Source: Elusimicrobiota bacterium (GTDB lineage Bacteria > Elusimicrobiota > Elusimicrobia > UBA1565 > JACRDR01). Taken from it: DNA of 10,719 nucleotides. Below are positions 7,886 to 10,719 of this stretch, piece after piece. The stretch lies in NCBI GenBank assembly GCA_016207585.1, contig JACQPI010000070.1:1-10719 (forward strand), given 5' to 3'. A model generated the notes under the pieces. The model saw nothing but the letters and a program-made list of their open reading frames with translations. It made no database searches and was not told the origin of the DNA. Numbering within the stretch: position 1 is the stretch's first letter; each line of letters opens with the position of its first letter. Position numbers and translations under genes: made by a program.

Positions 7886-9843
7886 TGGAAGGTCTCCTCG
7901 ACGATCTCGTATTTGAGATAAAGGTCCTTGAGCATGTCCACGTATTGCGAGCCCTGTCCCGGGAACAGGAAGGCGATCTTCCCCGGTTTTCGGGAGCGGC
8001 CCAGGCTGATTCCCTTCGCGCGGAACAAGGGCGGCGTTTTTTCCCAGAGAGACGGGCTCTTGGAGCGCAGGATGAAATCGATTTTTTCGCGGAGCTTCGG
8101 CCCGGACTCCGCCGCAAGATTGAGCGCGAAATCGCCGGCACCGCGGGCGTTCAAGTCGTAGGCGAGCCGGGTGAGCGGCGCCGGGCCCTCGGGAGCCTTG
8201 GACTTGAGCGCCGCCAACTGGTCGAAGATGGAATCGGGAGTGGGCCCATGGATCAGGAAGGCCTCTGCGCCGATTCCGGCGGTTTGATTGAGGATCGATG
8301 CAGGAATCTGTTGCGAGGGATTTGCTCGTGGTGCGTGTTGAGCCATAGCGCCGGATGGGATCGAGCCGCCTGTGCTGTCCGTCCGCGCGCGGGCCGCCGC
8401 CGCGGCCTTTTCCCAGCGGGCGGTCGACTCGGGCGTAGCTTCCTCGAGAGCGACGTGGAAATTCGTCCCGCCGAACCCGAAGGAGCTGATGTTTGCCCTG
8501 CGGGGGCCGCCGGAGGACTCCCAGGGTCGCGGCTCGGTGACTACGAAGAAGGGCGCTTCGGACCAGGGGATGCCCGGGTTGGGGGTGCGAAAATTGATGG
8601 AGGGCGGGAGCGTCTTACGGCGTATGGCCAGGGCGGTTTTTATAAGGCTGGCGATACCGGCCGCCGCCTTGAGATGGCCGATCTGGGATTTGACCGAGCC
8701 GAGGCCGACCGAGCCGGGGGCGCAGTGGGGCTTGAACAGCTCGGCCGCCACGCCGACCTCGACGACGTCCCCGACCTTCGTCGAGGTGCCGTGCGCTTCC
8801 AACAGCCCCACCGAGCCGGGGCCGTAGTCGAGCTGGGCGAAGGTACGCTCGACCGCGAGCCTCTGACCCTTGGGGTTGGGCGCCGTGATGCCCTTGCCGC
8901 GGCCGTCCGAGGAGGAGCCGATCGCCCGGATAAGCGCGTAGATCGCGTCGCCGTCCTGCAGGGCGTCGGAGAGGCGCTTCAAAATGCAGATGCCGGCGCC
9001 CTCGCCCATCACGAAGCCGTTGGCTCCCGCGTCGAAAGGGCGCGATCCGTCCGGGGAAAGCGCGCCGATCTTGCAGAACTTGACGAAGGCCGGGGGCGAC
9101 ATCATCTGGTCCACCCCGCCGCAGACGACCATGTCGAAATCGCGCAGGCGCAGGGTCTTGACCGCTTGGTCTAGGGCCGCCAGCGAGGACGCGCACGCGG
9201 CGTCCACGGTGAAGTTCGCTCCGTTGAAGTTGAAGACGTTGGCGACGCGGCCCGCGATGACGTTGGAGAGCTCGCCCGGCATCGTGTCCTCGGTGATCGT
9301 CGAAAGCCGGCATTTGGCGCCCTGGTCCACGTCTTTGAGAATCGCCTGGCGAGCCGCGGCCGGAAGCTGGGCGAAGGCGGGGCTGGAGGCCAGCTGGTTT
9401 TCGAAGAACGACAGGTAGACGCGCAGGTCCGTCGCTTCCTTCTTGGAGCCTCCCATCGAGTTGCCGAGGATGACCGCGGTCCGCTCGGGGTTATAGGGTT
9501 TTTTGTCGTAACCGGAGTCCCGCAGCGCCTCGGCGGTGGCGGCGACCGCCAGCTTCTGGACCGGGTCCATCTGCCGAGCGACGGGAGGCGGAATGCGGAG
9601 CTTGAGCGGATCGAACCGGAAATCCCGGACGAAGCCTCCGATCTTGGAGTACGTCTTGTCCGGGGCGGAGGGGTTCGCGTCGTAGTAGAGGCGCCAGTCC
9701 CACCGGTCGGGGGGCACCTCGATGATCGAGTCGATCTTGCCCAGGACGTTCTCCCAGAATTCGGGTATGTCGGCCGAGCCGGGAAAAATCCCTCCCATTC
9801 CGACGATCGCGATGGGTTCCAAGAGTTCGGGCCGGTTGCTCAT
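7858..9843 (-). CDS. Ketosynthase plus N-terminal fragment of acyltransferase (5' part of the megasynthase)
   Basis: A 661-residue product. Residues 9 to about 466 are a type I ketosynthase, starting PIAIVGMGGIFPGS and ending FGFGGTNFHVALEEA. Its catalytic residues are intact: C217 in DAACASSLAALD, H351 in EAHGTSTKVGD and H390 in SVKSQIGHLKAAAG. It should perform decarboxylative condensation of acyl and malonyl units. A KS-AT linker follows, with a low-complexity Ala/Gln/Pro stretch near 480-520. An acyltransferase then begins at about residue 622, with FLFPGQGSQ (GQGSQ at 629-633), but stops after EADSSCRN, only about 40 residues in. The remainder of that acyltransferase begins in another frame 11 bases after the stop codon. 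Sequence and linker style resemble PfaA and related secondary-lipid synthases. The ATG at 9843-9841 follows the fabI-like stop by 9 bases; a weak GGA lies about 12 bases upstream of it. Confidence 0.93.
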   Translation of the reverse strand: MSNRPELLEPIAIVGMGGIFPGSADIPEFWENVLGKIDSIIEVPPDRWDWRLYYDANPSAPDKTYSKIGGFVRDFRFDPLKLRIPPPVARQMDPVQKLAVAATAEALRDSGYDKKPYNPERTAVILGNSMGGSKKEATDLRVYLSFFENQLASSPAFAQLPAAARQAILKDVDQGAKCRLSTITEDTMPGELSNVIAGRVANVFNFNGANFTVDAACASSLAALDQAVKTLRLRDFDMVVCGGVDQMMSPPAFVKFCKIGALSPDGSRPFDAGANGFVMGEGAGICILKRLSDALQDGDAIYALIRAIGSSSDGRGKGITAPNPKGQRLAVERTFAQLDYGPGSVGLLEAHGTSTKVGDVVEVGVAAELFKPHCAPGSVGLGSVKSQIGHLKAAAGIASLIKTALAIRRKTLPPSINFRTPNPGIPWSEAPFFVVTEPRPWESSGGPRRANISSFGFGGTNFHVALEEATPESTARWEKAAAAARARTDSTGGSIPSGAMAQHAPRANPSQQIPASILNQTAGIGAEAFLIHGPTPDSIFDQLAALKSKAPEGPAPLTRLAYDLNARGAGDFALNLAAESGPKLREKIDFILRSKSPSLWEKTPPLFRAKGISLGRSRKPGKIAFLFPGQGSQYVDMLKDLYLKYEIVEETFHEADSSCRN

Positions 9844-9852
9844 GAAATTTTT

Positions 9853-10623
9853 TTATCCGAGTTGCGGGACGCCGACGATGGAATAGCCCGCGTCCACGAA
9901 AAGTATCTGTCCGGTGATCCTGCGGGCCTTGTCGCTGGCCAGAAACGCCGCGCAGGATGCGACGTCGGAGGTCGAGATGTTCTCCCGCAGCGGGGCGACC
10001 GACTTGTGATAGTCCAGGATATAGTCGAAGTCCTTGATGCCGCCCGCCGCCAGGGTCTTGATGGGGCCCGCCGAGATCGCGTTGACGCGGATGTTCTTCG
10101 GGCCCAACTCGAAGGCGAGCTCCCGCACATAGGCCTCCAGGGCGGCCTTGGCGACCCCCATCACCCGGTAGTTGGCGCAGACCTTCTGTCCTCCCAGATA
10201 GGTCAACGTGAGGACGCTGCCCCCGCGGGTCATCCGGGGCGCCGCGTACTGCATGATCTTGGACAGGGAATAACTGGACGCGACCAGCGAGGCGCTGAAA
10301 TCCTCGGGAGTCACGTCCAGGAGATTTCCCTGGAAAGTGGCAGCCGGGGCGAAGGCGATCGAATGGACGACGATGTCGATGGGCACGCTCAGCTTGGAGA
10401 AGAATGCCTTCATTTCATCTTCTTTCGTCACGTCGCAGCGGTCGTAGGAGAGAATATTAGGGAGGGTGGGAGCCAGATCCTTGATGCGGCTGTGGTAGCG
10501 GAACTGATAAGCCAGGATGATCCGGGCGCCCGCCTCGGCCATTTCCTTGGCGATCGCCCAGGCGATGGACGTGTCGCTGGCGACTCCAAATATAAGGGCT
10601 GTCTTTCCGTTCAGGTCGGCCAT
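9853..10623 (-). CDS. fabI: Enoyl-[acyl-carrier-protein] reductase, FabI type
   Basis: A short-chain dehydrogenase of the FabI family, reducing trans-2-enoyl-ACP with NAD(P)H. Hallmarks: the cofactor loop GVASDTSIAWAIA near residues 13-25, HSIAFAP (as in E. coli FabI), LTYLGG with Y142, the catalytic Y152-x6-K159 in NYRVMGVAK, and NAISAGPIKTLAA. The length of 256 residues is close to the 262 of E. coli FabI. The ATG at 10623 aligns exactly with the E. coli N-terminus (MADLNGK against MGFLSGK). An adjacent ATG at 10626 would add one Met, and a TTG at 10653 would add ten residues unlike the family, so it is disfavoured. No strong Shine-Dalgarno sequence is visible. It is first in the operon and 9 bases ahead of the ketosynthase gene. 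Since the megasynthase has KR and DH but no enoylreductase domain, this enzyme may act on it in trans (inference). It could equally serve ordinary type II fatty acid synthesis. Confidence 0.93.
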   Translation of the reverse strand: MADLNGKTALIFGVASDTSIAWAIAKEMAEAGARIILAYQFRYHSRIKDLAPTLPNILSYDRCDVTKEDEMKAFFSKLSVPIDIVVHSIAFAPAATFQGNLLDVTPEDFSASLVASSYSLSKIMQYAAPRMTRGGSVLTLTYLGGQKVCANYRVMGVAKAALEAYVRELAFELGPKNIRVNAISAGPIKTLAAGGIKDFDYILDYHKSVAPLRENISTSDVASCAAFLASDKARRITGQILFVDAGYSIVGVPQLG

Positions 10624-10632
10624 CATGAAACA

Positions 10633-10654
10633 TCTGCGGTTTGGGAGCCGCAAA
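10633..10654 (-). promoter_or_regulatory. Short hairpin in the fabI leader
   Basis: The minus strand reads TTTGCGG, eight loop bases (CTCCCAAA), then CCGCAGA: a 7-bp stem with one G-T wobble. It ends about 6 bases before the first ATG, covering the place where a ribosome binding site would sit. It may lower translation initiation; it is too short to be called a riboswitch. Confidence 0.3.
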
Positions 10655-10671
10655 CGTATGGGTAGTATACG
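10655..10671. promoter_or_regulatory. 17-bp inverted repeat overlapping the -10 box, candidate operator
   Basis: CGTATACTACCCATACG on the minus strand has perfect 5-bp arms (CGTAT/ATACG) around a 7-base centre and covers the -10 hexamer and the predicted transcription start. A dimeric repressor bound here would block initiation. The regulator is not in the window and the arms are short, so this is a candidate only. Confidence 0.35.
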
Positions 10672-10693
10672 AAAGTTAAGCTCTTCAAGTCAA
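10664..10693 (-). promoter_or_regulatory. Sigma70-like promoter for the operon
   Basis: On the minus strand TTGACT (10693-10688) and TATACT (10669-10664) are separated by 18 bases, close to the TTGACA/TATAAT consensus. They sit about 40 bases upstream of the fabI ATG, predicting a start of transcription near 10657 and a leader of about 34 bases. This is the only non-coding stretch in the window, and the downstream genes overlap or lie within 11 bases of each other, so it probably drives the whole set. Confidence 0.65.
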
Positions 10694-10719
10694 GGCCTAC
10701 TTTCTGGATGGTGCCAGTA

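Noticed and set aside
7885..9174. Long + strand open frame opposite the first ketosynthase
   Set aside because: The minus strand carries intact KS motifs here; the + strand frame has no family resemblance.

Overview
The window is GC-rich (about 63-65% by eye) and holds one tightly packed operon read entirely on the minus strand, from about 10700 down past base 1. No tRNA, rRNA, CRISPR array or transposase is visible, and no stretch over 300 bases lacks a gene. The organism cannot be named from this sequence. High GC, strong sigma70-like promoter hexamers, ATGA stop/start overlaps and a PUFA-synthase-like megasynthase point to a bacterium from a lineage with secondary-lipid synthases, such as Deltaproteobacteria or Elusimicrobiota/Omnitrophota. 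That placement is a guess.

Layout in transcription order (right to left): a promoter with a palindrome over its -10 box (10655-10693) and a possible leader hairpin; a FabI-type enoyl-ACP reductase (9853-10623); a ketosynthase plus the first ~40 residues of an acyltransferase (7858-9843); a very large protein with the rest of that acyltransferase, a second divergent ketosynthase, one carrier domain, a ketoreductase and a dehydratase (2066-7846); an Sfp-type phosphopantetheinyl transferase (1212-2069); and an acyl-CoA carboxylase carboxyltransferase subunit (1-1215) that runs off the left edge.

The parts form a nearly complete lipid- or polyketide-building machine. The carboxylase would supply the extender, the acyltransferase (malonyl-type motifs) would load it, the ketosynthases would condense, KR and DH would reduce and dehydrate, FabI could reduce the enoyl intermediate in trans, and the transferase would activate the carrier. 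No thioesterase or other release enzyme is visible. The KR, with its long helical insertion, and the first KS resemble PUFA synthase subunit PfaA and related secondary-lipid synthases, but the order KS-AT-KS-ACP-KR-DH differs from PfaA.

Three points deserve attention. The acyltransferase is cut in two by what looks like a single missing base near 7871-7885; restoring it gives one protein of about 2,592 residues. The only carrier domain has Thr (T1017) where phosphopantetheine is normally attached to Ser. The phosphopantetheinyl transferase carries an in-frame, Arg-rich 57-bp insertion bounded by 10-bp direct repeats, between two of its conserved motifs.
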